From positions 992,001 to 1,056,000 of the forward strand of contig NZ_OY762512.1 in the NCBI RefSeq assembly GCF_963665995.1: 64,000 bases of DNA, given 5' to 3'. Within the stretch, counting starts at the first letter, position 1. Each line of letters opens with the position of its first letter. Below are positions 56,990-64,000 of this stretch, piece after piece. This stretch comes from Pleurocapsa sp. FMAR1. GTDB taxonomy: Bacteria > Cyanobacteriota > Cyanobacteriia > Cyanobacteriales > Xenococcaceae. The position numbers and the translations under genes are program-made. The notes under the pieces were generated by a model. The model did not search any database. It was given only the letters and a program-made list of their open reading frames with translations, and was not told where the DNA came from.

Positions 56990-57481
56990 ATATGTAAAGC
57001 AGTTATATCTTGAACATATTCTTCTGTGCTTCCAAACTATAAGTGCTTTTTTCTCGATTTGGGCGTATCGTCAATGACAAGAAAGCGATCGCTGCTCTCA
57101 GTTCCTGATGATTAAAAGAAATCATTTCAGCTTTTTACTTTATGTTGTGGCTATAGAGCAGATCCAGACATTAAAAAAAATTAACCCCTCTTCAAGTAGA
57201 ATTTTTTTATGTCGAATATCTGAAATATTAGTTATAAAGGACTAGTTATGTTAAATATTAAAAGTTATTCTGATGCATTCAATTCGTAAATTGCACCAAA
57301 ACTTGGTAACGGGTGCTGTGTATTAGTATATTTTTTTCAAAATAGTATTAATTTATAAGATCAAAACTAAAGCCAAAGTGCTTAAAAATATTCTGTGTGA
57401 CCTAGCTAACTATAATTACTGTTTCTTTTAGCAGCTAGCCCGAAACTTAAAACTGACACGAAGTTACTAATTATTTAAACT
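56990..57481. other. Gene-free spacer
   Basis: About 490 AT-rich bases between the acyltransferase fragment and the receiver-HlyD gene. No ORF, tRNA or clear terminator is seen. Short AT-rich repeats are present. Confidence 0.45.
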
Positions 57482-59785
57482 ATGAACTCATCCAGCAATA
57501 GTAGCAGCGAGTACCTTTCAAGCAATAGCTTACCTCAACCCAAACGGGATAAATTGCTTAATCAAGGGCAATCTAATTATGAAAATGATCGGGCTGCCGA
57601 TTCTTCTGATAGTGTAATTCGTGTTTTAATCGTTGACGATCAAAAAATGATTAGGGAAGGATTAAAAGCCCTAATTAAAACAGAAACAGATATTGAAATA
57701 GTTGGCGTTGCTGAAAATGGCGAACACGCTGTAAAACAAGTAGAGTCGCTCGAACCTAATATTGTCTTAATGGATATGGAGATGCCTGGAATGAACGGCA
57801 TGGAAGCAACTAAAATCATTTGCCAAAAATTTTCTGACGTTAAAGTATTGGTGCTTAGTACCTTTGATACTGAGGAATATGTGGCTCGCTCCCTTAGCTC
57901 TGGAGCAATGGGGTATTTACTCAAAGGCACTCCCGCCAAAGAACTGACCGATGCGATTAGGTCGGTACATCGTGGTTATGCTCAAATTGGTCCTGGAATT
58001 TATCGCAATATAGCTTTGCCTCAAACACCAGAAGCTAATAAGCTCCCTACAATGTCTCCGCAGGCAACCAAAAGTCAGGCAGAAATCAAAGAACGCTCTT
58101 ATCCCTCTGGACAACTTGTTACCACAGCCTCTGGGAACAATGGTTCTAATTTAGTTAAGCCGGGTCCTGCCTCAGCTAAATCTCGTAAGTTTGAACAAAC
58201 AGTAATTTTGCGTCCTTCTCCTAGATGGTCTAGAGCCACTATGGCGGGAATCATGGGAGTCACTATTTTTACCATTGTCTGGTCTTTGGTTGCCAAGATT
58301 GAACAGGTAATTCCTGCTCAAGGTATAATTCAGCCGACTAATAAGCTACAGGAAATACAGGTGCCTACCAATGGTGTAGTCCAAGAAGTAAAGGTAGAAG
58401 AAGGGCAACGAGTAGAAAAAGGTGATGTTTTACTGGTCTTAGACTCCACAACCTCCAAAGCTCAGGTTGATTCTCTGGGTAAAGTGCGGCAGTCTTTGCA
58501 ACAAGAAAACAAATTTTATCGCGCCTTGATGTCAGGAAAGCTCGACCTCGAAGATATTAACAAAGTCGCCACATCTTTGAATATTCCTAGAGAAGTAGCA
58601 GAACTCACTCGCAATAGAGCCGGGCTAAAAGCAGAAAACGAGATGTTTAATGCTCTTTTAGGCAATTCTAGTCAGAAACTAGCTCCAGAACAACAGGCTA
58701 GACTAGAGGCATCAAGAGCGGATTTGCAACAAAGAACCGCTTCAGCCAGACTAGAAGTTGAACAATTAGAAAAACAGTTAGAACAAACCAAAATTCAGCT
58801 AGGGGATAATCGGGCGCAGTTAGCTACAGGTAAACAAAATTTAAAAGAAATTACAGATCGTAACATTGAAGCAAGACAACAGTCTGAAGATAGCTTGAAA
58901 ATTGAAGAAGGAACTTTAAAAGCTATTGTTCCTGTCTATAAACAAGGAGGAATTGCCAAACTTCAGGTAGACCAGCAAAGACAAAGAATCAATGACCGTA
59001 AGCAGACAATGGTTGATGATCTCAAGCAAGGTAATCTAGAGCGCGATCGCCAGCAACAGCAAGTAACAACCTTACAATCAGAAATCAATCGCCTATTGCA
59101 AGAAGAGCAGCGATTAAGCTTAGATATTTCTCAAGCTAGAGAGCAGTTAGATAATACGGGTACTCTCTCGACCAAAGATTTATACGATCGACGAGCCGAA
59201 AATAGCAAACGACTAGCGGATATTGACAGCCAACTCAATAAGACAATTGTTGAAAACGATAAACAAATGGCTGAAATCGATAGTCAAGTCAGCAGTGCCG
59301 CACAAAACCTCAAATATCAAACCATAAAAGCTCCTGTTACAGGAGATGTTTTTGACCTGAAGGCATATCCAGGATATGTTCCCCCTTCTGGTCAGGCAGC
59401 TAGTCCAGTATTGCAAATTGTGCCGACAGACAATTTAGTCGCCGAGATCTTTATTACCCCGAAAGATATTGGATTTGTTGAAAAAGGAATGTCTACAGAC
59501 GTGCGGATTAGTACTTTTAACTATAGTGAGTATGGGGATATAAAAGGCAAGGTCAAGTTTATTAGTGCTAGTGCCTTAGAACCCGAACCTCCCTATGATT
59601 TTTTCCGTTACGTAGCCAAAATTGATTTAGACAAAGACTATCTCAATGTCAAAGGCGAAAAGAAATATCTTCAGCCTGGGATGGAAGTTCAGGCTAATAT
59701 TCGTATCAATGAAAATCGTACTGTTTGGAACCTTCTAACCGAGCAATTCCTGGGAGGATTGGATAAATTCAAAGAATTGGAATAA
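57482..59785 (+). CDS. Response-regulator receiver domain fused to an HlyD-type membrane fusion protein
   Basis: 767 residues. A Ser/Asn-rich start is followed by a receiver domain (about 46-168, NarL-like) with the acid pair Asp52-Asp53, phosphoacceptor Asp98 in LMDMEMPGMNG and Lys148 in YLLKGT. In place of a DNA-binding domain comes a ~80-residue linker and one membrane helix (about 253-271). A periplasmic adaptor follows: a lipoyl half-motif (VPTNGVVQEVKVEEGQRVEK), a long coiled coil (about 330-600, EQLEKQLEQTKIQLGDN) and the second lipoyl and beta-barrel parts (YQTIKAPVTGDVFDLK and SALEPEPPYDFFRYVAKID). No ABC or TolC partner is adjacent. It would link phosphorylation to a secretion channel. 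Confidence 0.9.
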   Translation: MNSSSNSSSEYLSSNSLPQPKRDKLLNQGQSNYENDRAADSSDSVIRVLIVDDQKMIREGLKALIKTETDIEIVGVAENGEHAVKQVESLEPNIVLMDMEMPGMNGMEATKIICQKFSDVKVLVLSTFDTEEYVARSLSSGAMGYLLKGTPAKELTDAIRSVHRGYAQIGPGIYRNIALPQTPEANKLPTMSPQATKSQAEIKERSYPSGQLVTTASGNNGSNLVKPGPASAKSRKFEQTVILRPSPRWSRATMAGIMGVTIFTIVWSLVAKIEQVIPAQGIIQPTNKLQEIQVPTNGVVQEVKVEEGQRVEKGDVLLVLDSTTSKAQVDSLGKVRQSLQQENKFYRALMSGKLDLEDINKVATSLNIPREVAELTRNRAGLKAENEMFNALLGNSSQKLAPEQQARLEASRADLQQRTASARLEVEQLEKQLEQTKIQLGDNRAQLATGKQNLKEITDRNIEARQQSEDSLKIEEGTLKAIVPVYKQGGIAKLQVDQQRQRINDRKQTMVDDLKQGNLERDRQQQQVTTLQSEINRLLQEEQRLSLDISQAREQLDNTGTLSTKDLYDRRAENSKRLADIDSQLNKTIVENDKQMAEIDSQVSSAAQNLKYQTIKAPVTGDVFDLKAYPGYVPPSGQAASPVLQIVPTDNLVAEIFITPKDIGFVEKGMSTDVRISTFNYSEYGDIKGKVKFISASALEPEPPYDFFRYVAKIDLDKDYLNVKGEKKYLQPGMEVQANIRINENRTVWNLLTEQFLGGLDKFKELE

Positions 59786-59935
59786 TTTCCATCATACAAA
59801 TTGTGTTTGGGAGAAAATAAATCTTCAGGACGTTTGGCGATGCCCCTACACAAATTTTTAAAAAAAAGAATATCAATTTGTTAAATTATCTACTTACTTT
59901 GGGAACTATAGGGTTGTTAAGTTGATTTTATTAAT

Positions 59936-61177
59936 ATGGAAACAGCCCTCAAGCTTGATGTTAAAAAGCTATTAGAGCAGCTAGCGCAATCCCAAAATTC
60001 AGGTTGTCTGGAATTAAAGGAAGAGTTTGTCTCATGGAAAATCTATTTACAACAGGGAAACCTCAAGTATGTAGACTGTTCTATAGAAAACTTAGAGCAG
60101 CTTAAGTTCTATCTTCATTATCTCCAATTAAAAAAGGCTATAAAAGCTTTAGAAAGGCTACCAGATTTATTGGTCAAGCCACAATCTTCTGTAGAAAAAG
60201 AGTCAGATAGTCAAAATCTTTACGGTAATGTTATTCCTTGGCTGCTATCAGCAAAACAACTCGATTTATCTGAAGGTATTAAGCTGATTGAACAAATTTC
60301 CCAAGACGCATTAAGCTTTTGTCTTTGGCTTGATCGCGGAACTTCGTCATGGCACGCAGGACATTCTTTGCCTGCTTGGATTCCCTTACAGCTTCAAAAT
60401 GCTATATCTTTGAATGTGCCAGAATTTTTGCGCTCAGAGCAAACTAGACTAAAACAATGGCAACAATGTAGTCCTGAACTACTTTCTGTTCATCAACGCC
60501 CTTATTTTGCCCCTGGTTGGGAAAATAAGTCTTTGCCAACTTCAGGCTCGTTAAATCTTAAAACTCTTCAAGAACTAACTCAAGTATTAAGAGGACGGAC
60601 TAGCATTCGTCAGCTTTCAGTCTTGCTGCGTAAAGATGAGCTTAATGTAGGAAAAATTCTCTCACCATATATCGATTCTAAGATCGTTTACTTACATCAT
60701 GCGCCAACGCCTTTGGACAAGTTACCAAGCATTCCTAGATTAGAGAATGATGCTGAAAATTTACTGTCTGGTAATTTGTTCAATGAAAATAATGCCCAAA
60801 AAACTGAGCTTAAAACCTGGAAAATAGTTTGTATTGATGATAGCCCGACAATCTTAAGTGAAATCAAGCGTTTTCTGAATCAAGAAAAGTTTGCCATTAC
60901 AGCTATAGATGATCCTGTGCAGGCTGTATCGCAAATTTTTACGATTAACCCAGACTTGATTTTGCTCGACATTACTATGCCCAGAATTAATGGCTACAAA
61001 CTGTGTGGGCTATTAAGAAGCAGTGGCAAATGCGATCGCATTCCCATCATTATGGTTACGAGCAATACTGGCTTAATTGATAAAGCCAGAGCCAAAATAG
61101 CTGGGGCAACTGATTATTTTACCAAACCTTTTACCAAAGAAGGTTTAACCCAAATTATTGAAAAGCATCTTAATTAA
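59936..61177 (+). CDS. pilG: PatA/PilG-like response regulator (PATAN-type N-terminus, C-terminal receiver)
   Basis: 413 residues. The N-terminal ~280 residues (LKLDVKKLLEQLAQSQNSGC, then LQQGNLKYVDCSIENLEQL) resemble the PATAN domain of PatA/PilG/PixG/TaxP1 regulators. The receiver domain runs from about residue 295, with Asp301-Asp302, phosphoacceptor Asp345 in LLDITMPRING and Lys397 in YFTKPF. It heads the chemotaxis-type operon. pilG versus pix or tax naming cannot be fixed without the downstream genes. Confidence 0.85.
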   Translation: METALKLDVKKLLEQLAQSQNSGCLELKEEFVSWKIYLQQGNLKYVDCSIENLEQLKFYLHYLQLKKAIKALERLPDLLVKPQSSVEKESDSQNLYGNVIPWLLSAKQLDLSEGIKLIEQISQDALSFCLWLDRGTSSWHAGHSLPAWIPLQLQNAISLNVPEFLRSEQTRLKQWQQCSPELLSVHQRPYFAPGWENKSLPTSGSLNLKTLQELTQVLRGRTSIRQLSVLLRKDELNVGKILSPYIDSKIVYLHHAPTPLDKLPSIPRLENDAENLLSGNLFNENNAQKTELKTWKIVCIDDSPTILSEIKRFLNQEKFAITAIDDPVQAVSQIFTINPDLILLDITMPRINGYKLCGLLRSSGKCDRIPIIMVTSNTGLIDKARAKIAGATDYFTKPFTKEGLTQIIEKHLN

Positions 61178-61237
61178 TTTGCTTTTTTCAATTACTAATT
61201 ACTAGTTAATTTTATTCACAATCATCAAATTAAACCA

Positions 61238-61651
61238 ATGAAAACTATCCTAATTGTTGACGACGTACAATCTGAATTAGACATGATGGCAAATTACTTA
61301 ACCAAAGCTGGTTATAAGGTCATCATAGCGATTGATGGCGATGATGCGATCGCCAAAACCATAGCCAACAAACCCGATGCCATTGTCACAGATTGGATGA
61401 TGCCTAAAATGGGTGGCTTAGATATCTGTCGCCAACTGAAAAAAAATCCAGAAACGGCAAATATTCCTGTGATTACCTGTACTGCAAAAGACAGAGACGT
61501 AGATCGGATGTGGGCAACCAAGCAGGGAGTCAAGGCTTATGTGACTAAACCCTGTACTCAAGATCAATTGGTCAGCGCAGTTCAGATAAATACCAATGTC
61601 AAATCAGAGTGTAGCTGCCAAAGTTCAAGCCAATCTCCCAGAGCTATTTAA
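61238..61651 (+). CDS. pilH: CheY-like response regulator (PilH-like)
   Basis: 137 residues, a lone receiver: acid pair Asp8-Asp9 in LIVDDVQSE, phosphoacceptor Asp52 in VTDWMMPKMGG, Thr/Lys in ITCTAKDRD and Lys104 in AYVTKPC. The Ser-rich tail (CSCQSSSQSPRAI) overlaps the next gene by 56 bases. It carries phosphate from the pathway kinase to the motility machinery. Confidence 0.88.
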   Translation: MKTILIVDDVQSELDMMANYLTKAGYKVIIAIDGDDAIAKTIANKPDAIVTDWMMPKMGGLDICRQLKKNPETANIPVITCTAKDRDVDRMWATKQGVKAYVTKPCTQDQLVSAVQINTNVKSECSCQSSSQSPRAI

Positions 61652-62120
61652 AAGTAATTTAGCTCCTGGTAATGCCTATATAAAATTTCAACTGACATCA
61701 GACATAACGGCTTTGCTATCGACGGATCGAGTAGAAGAATCTTTAATTGTCAAAGCAGAGCAAATAACTACTTTACCAAGTATGCCAAAGTCGGCAATCG
61801 GCATGATGGCTTCACGCGATCGCGTTTTTTGCGTCTTCGATCTGGCTCAATTATTAACCTTACCTTCTAAATTAATTACCCCTCGGCAATACCAAATTAT
61901 CGTGCTGCAAACCACTGACCAAACACCTATTCAGGTTGGTTTAGCCGTTAATAGTGTCCAGGGAATTATGCGTTTGGCAACAAAACAAATCTCCTCATCC
62001 ACAGATGCTGTTTCTCCTCAGATCGCTCCTTATATATCTGGGGCGGTCAACGTAGAGCAAACCACGATCCCCGTGTTGGAGTTTGAGCGCATCTTACAAG
62101 CTTTAGAAACACTATTGTAA
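61596..62120 (+). CDS. pilI: CheW-like coupling protein (PilI-like)
   Basis: 174 residues with the CheW fold: LLSTDRVEESLIVKAEQITT, MPKSAIGMMASRDRVFCVFD, LGLAVNSVQGIMRLATKQ-like VGLAVNSVQGIMRLATKQIS and ISGAVNVEQTTIPVLEFERI. It couples the methyl-accepting receptor to the CheA-like kinase. The ATG at 61596 lies within pilH in another frame; the overlap is long, so a downstream start cannot be fully excluded. Confidence 0.83.
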   Translation: MSNQSVAAKVQANLPELFKSNLAPGNAYIKFQLTSDITALLSTDRVEESLIVKAEQITTLPSMPKSAIGMMASRDRVFCVFDLAQLLTLPSKLITPRQYQIIVLQTTDQTPIQVGLAVNSVQGIMRLATKQISSSTDAVSPQIAPYISGAVNVEQTTIPVLEFERILQALETLL

Positions 62121-62217
62121 GGTGAGAAAATTTATCTTTGTAGTGCATCTATCTTAGTTTTCAATAGCTGAACCCCAGCAAAATTTCCTGCCGAATAAAT
62201 ATAAATTATTTCTCATT

Positions 62218-64000
62218 ATGAATCAGCAATCTCCAAACTATTCTACTTCTGACCCTAGTAAACTTGAAATGCCACGAAAAGAGCAGTCAAGTTCTTTCTG
62301 GCAGAAAATAACGCAAAAATGGAACAATATCCCTCTTAGAACTAAAATATCGCTTTTGTTGGTTACTGGAGCAACTATTCCTGTGGTAGCAGCAACTCAG
62401 GGAATTGTTAAATTTACCCAAAATGAATTAATCAGTAACTTGCAAAATACCTTAAATACTGAGTTAACTCTAATAGAAGAAGAAATTACGCTAGAAAGAG
62501 GAAAGCTAGAAGACAGCGCGCATAGTCTGGCACTAGCAGTAGAGGCTGCGGAAATTAATCTTAATAATACCGACAGCGTGCAGTCAAACAACCAAAAACT
62601 AGAATCTTTCATTGTCAAGACTCAAGCTCAAGCTCCAGATGCTAATTTTTACATTATTACTGATTCTCAGGGTCGAACGGTTGCCCAGTCATTGCAACAA
62701 GTAAATCATGATGGTGAAGAATATCCTTTACTTCCCGCAGAAGCAGACATGGATCGTACTGCCAGCAATACTTCGACTCAATTTAAATCAATCCAACTAA
62801 ACAAGGGCATCAATCTTAAAAAACTCGGTATTATTAATGATTCTCTGCAACTATCCCGTCCCTTATCTGGTTTTGAATTATTATCTAATGACGTACTAAA
62901 ATCTTTAGGACTAGCTCAACAAGCTGATATTGGCATCAGAGCGCAGAAAATAGAAGGACTAGCCGAACCAGAAAAGCCATATCCAGAGGCAGAGTTTAAG
63001 ATCGACCAGGGAAAAGCTGGTCTGGTTCTGATGGCGGTAGAAACCATTGAATTAGGCAATAATGAACTAGGTACGGCGGTAGTTGGTACTTTAATCAATC
63101 GCAACTTTGACATAGTAGACCGCCTAAAAAACATAGCCAACGTTTCTACGGCAACTATATTTGCCCAAGATTGGCGGGTCAGTTCCAACGTACCTTATAC
63201 CGACAAAAAAACTAGAGCAATTGGTACTAGAGTTTCTCGCGCTGTTGCTGATGTAGTACTCAAGCAAGGAGAAGTTTATCGAGGTAACGCCAACATCATC
63301 GGTACTGAATATCAAACGGGTTATGCCCCTATCTTTAGTTACCTGCAACAAATAGATAATGAGTCAGCCAAACCTATTGGCATTGCTTATGTTGGTGAAC
63401 CTATGACTAAAATTAATTCTAATTTGGCAAGGATTGCTTTAATTGGTTATGCAATTGGCGGAATTATTTTAATTATTGTTGTTGCTATCATCCTTTTATC
63501 TCCTTTAGTTAAGTCTATTTCTCGTCCTATTAAAGAATTAACCGAATTTGCTACCAAAATTACTAACGGAAATTCTAAAATCAGACTTGAATCAAACCCT
63601 CGTCGAGATGAAATTGGAGTTTTAGCTCAAAATCTCAATGAAATGGCGCAAAGTATTGATGCCAACTTAGATGCAAAACAAAAGGAAGCTGAAGAACAAC
63701 GCCTCGAAAAAGAAAAGTTAGAGTTAGCAATTTATACTCTGTTAGATGAAGTTTCTGAAGCCACAAACGGAGATTTGACCGTCAGGGCTAACTTAGACTC
63801 TCTAGAACTGAGTACGGTAGCCGATTTATTTAACGCCATTATTGGTAACTTACAAGACATTGCCATCGAAGCAAAACAGTCTACTGGTCAAGTAGGTTCT
63901 TCCCTCAAGCAAAACGAAGCAGAAATTCGGCTGTTAGCCGAACAAGCGATCGCCGAAGCTCAAGAAACTCGCGACACCTTGATGTCAGTCGAACAAATGT
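62218..64000 (+). CDS. pilJ: Methyl-accepting chemotaxis protein (PilJ-like), cut at the window edge
   Basis: The frame is open from the ATG at 62218 to the end (594 codons). A Ser/Pro-rich cytoplasmic start and one helix (about residues 45-63, LLLVTGATIPVVAATQGIV) lead to a large external sensor with dCACHE-like spacing. It contains YIITDSQGRTVAQSL and IFAQDWRVSSNVPYTDKKTR and reaches to about residue 395. The second helix (IGGIILIIVVAIILLSPLV) is followed by HAMP and linker helices (RPIKELTEFATKITNGN). The signalling hairpin lies beyond the window. It is part of the pilG-H-I-J unit; no GAF domain is seen in the visible portion. Confidence 0.88.
   Translation, partial: MNQQSPNYSTSDPSKLEMPRKEQSSSFWQKITQKWNNIPLRTKISLLLVTGATIPVVAATQGIVKFTQNELISNLQNTLNTELTLIEEEITLERGKLEDSAHSLALAVEAAEINLNNTDSVQSNNQKLESFIVKTQAQAPDANFYIITDSQGRTVAQSLQQVNHDGEEYPLLPAEADMDRTASNTSTQFKSIQLNKGINLKKLGIINDSLQLSRPLSGFELLSNDVLKSLGLAQQADIGIRAQKIEGLAEPEKPYPEAEFKIDQGKAGLVLMAVETIELGNNELGTAVVGTLINRNFDIVDRLKNIANVSTATIFAQDWRVSSNVPYTDKKTRAIGTRVSRAVADVVLKQGEVYRGNANIIGTEYQTGYAPIFSYLQQIDNESAKPIGIAYVGEPMTKINSNLARIALIGYAIGGIILIIVVAIILLSPLVKSISRPIKELTEFATKITNGNSKIRLESNPRRDEIGVLAQNLNEMAQSIDANLDAKQKEAEEQRLEKEKLELAIYTLLDEVSEATNGDLTVRANLDSLELSTVADLFNAIIGNLQDIAIEAKQSTGQVGSSLKQNEAEIRLLAEQAIAEAQETRDTLMSVEQM

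Noticed and set aside
1-64000. tRNA, rRNA, CRISPR arrays and prophage modules
   Set aside because: I looked for them on both strands in the gene-free stretches and found no supporting sequence.

Overview
The window comes from a cyanobacterium. It carries psbB and psbT (photosystem II), form IB RuBisCO (rbcL-rbcX-rbcS), the beta-carboxysome genes ccmK2-K1-L-M-N, an NDH-1 CO2-uptake module (ndhF-ndhD-cup), a cyAbrB-type regulator and many copies of the HIP1 palindrome GCGATCGC. The DNA is AT-rich, and the many decayed intergenic repeats fit a large chroococcalean or pleurocapsalean genome. That placement is an inference; no rRNA is present to fix it.

Layout. 1-5.4 kb: a cut-off plasmid-type replication protein (DUF3854/toprim), a D-Ala-D-Ala dipeptidase, small membrane proteins, an RNase HI with an extra N-terminal segment, DUF2854 and small hypotheticals. 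5.7-9.5 kb: psbB, psbT, nrdR and a SpoIIM-like membrane protein, with repeats between the last two. 9.7-22.5 kb: a carbon-fixation block. On the minus strand lie ccmK2-ccmK1-ccmL-ccmM-ccmN and rbcL-rbcX-rbcS; diverging from them on the plus strand lie ndhF, ndhD and a CO2-hydration protein. Together they cover CO2 hydration and uptake, carboxysome shell and core assembly, RuBisCO folding and fixation. 22.7-32 kb: fabD, DUF1816, a CPBP protease-like protein, cyAbrB, cobU, a 244-bp MITE-like element, a decapeptide-repeat protein, aroC and a histidine kinase. 32.4-35 kb: an FAD monooxygenase pseudogene split by a dead IS4-family element with perfect 19-bp ends and a 10-bp target duplication. 35.2-40.6 kb: a complete urease operon in the unusual order ureA-B-G-D-E-F-C, followed upstream by a urea-transporter remnant that is itself split by a second MITE-like element. 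41-43.5 kb: a small secreted Cys-rich protein, dut and a GT4 glycosyltransferase. 43.7-53 kb: a minus-strand glycan cluster of two GT2 enzymes, a sulfotransferase, a UPF0104 membrane protein and three tandem paralogous polytopic proteins that look like GT-C enzymes. 53.7-56.5 kb: a UPF0182 protein. 56.5-57 kb: a truncated acyltransferase fused onto a hicA remnant. 57.5-59.8 kb: a receiver domain fused to an HlyD-type membrane fusion protein. 59.9-64 kb: a pilG-H-I-J type chemotaxis operon, cut off inside the methyl-accepting protein.

Most notable observations: the two MITE-like elements share 12-bp ends and 3-bp AAT/ATT duplications, and removing one restores the urea-transporter reading frame. 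CcmM keeps every residue known to be needed for gamma-carbonic anhydrase activity and has four RuBisCO-small-subunit-like modules. A 20-codon remnant with a CcmK N-terminus sits upstream of ccmK2. The receiver-HlyD fusion, the three-paralog glycan cluster and the His/Met-laddered decapeptide-repeat protein are the best candidates for undescribed biology. No tRNA, rRNA or CRISPR array was found.
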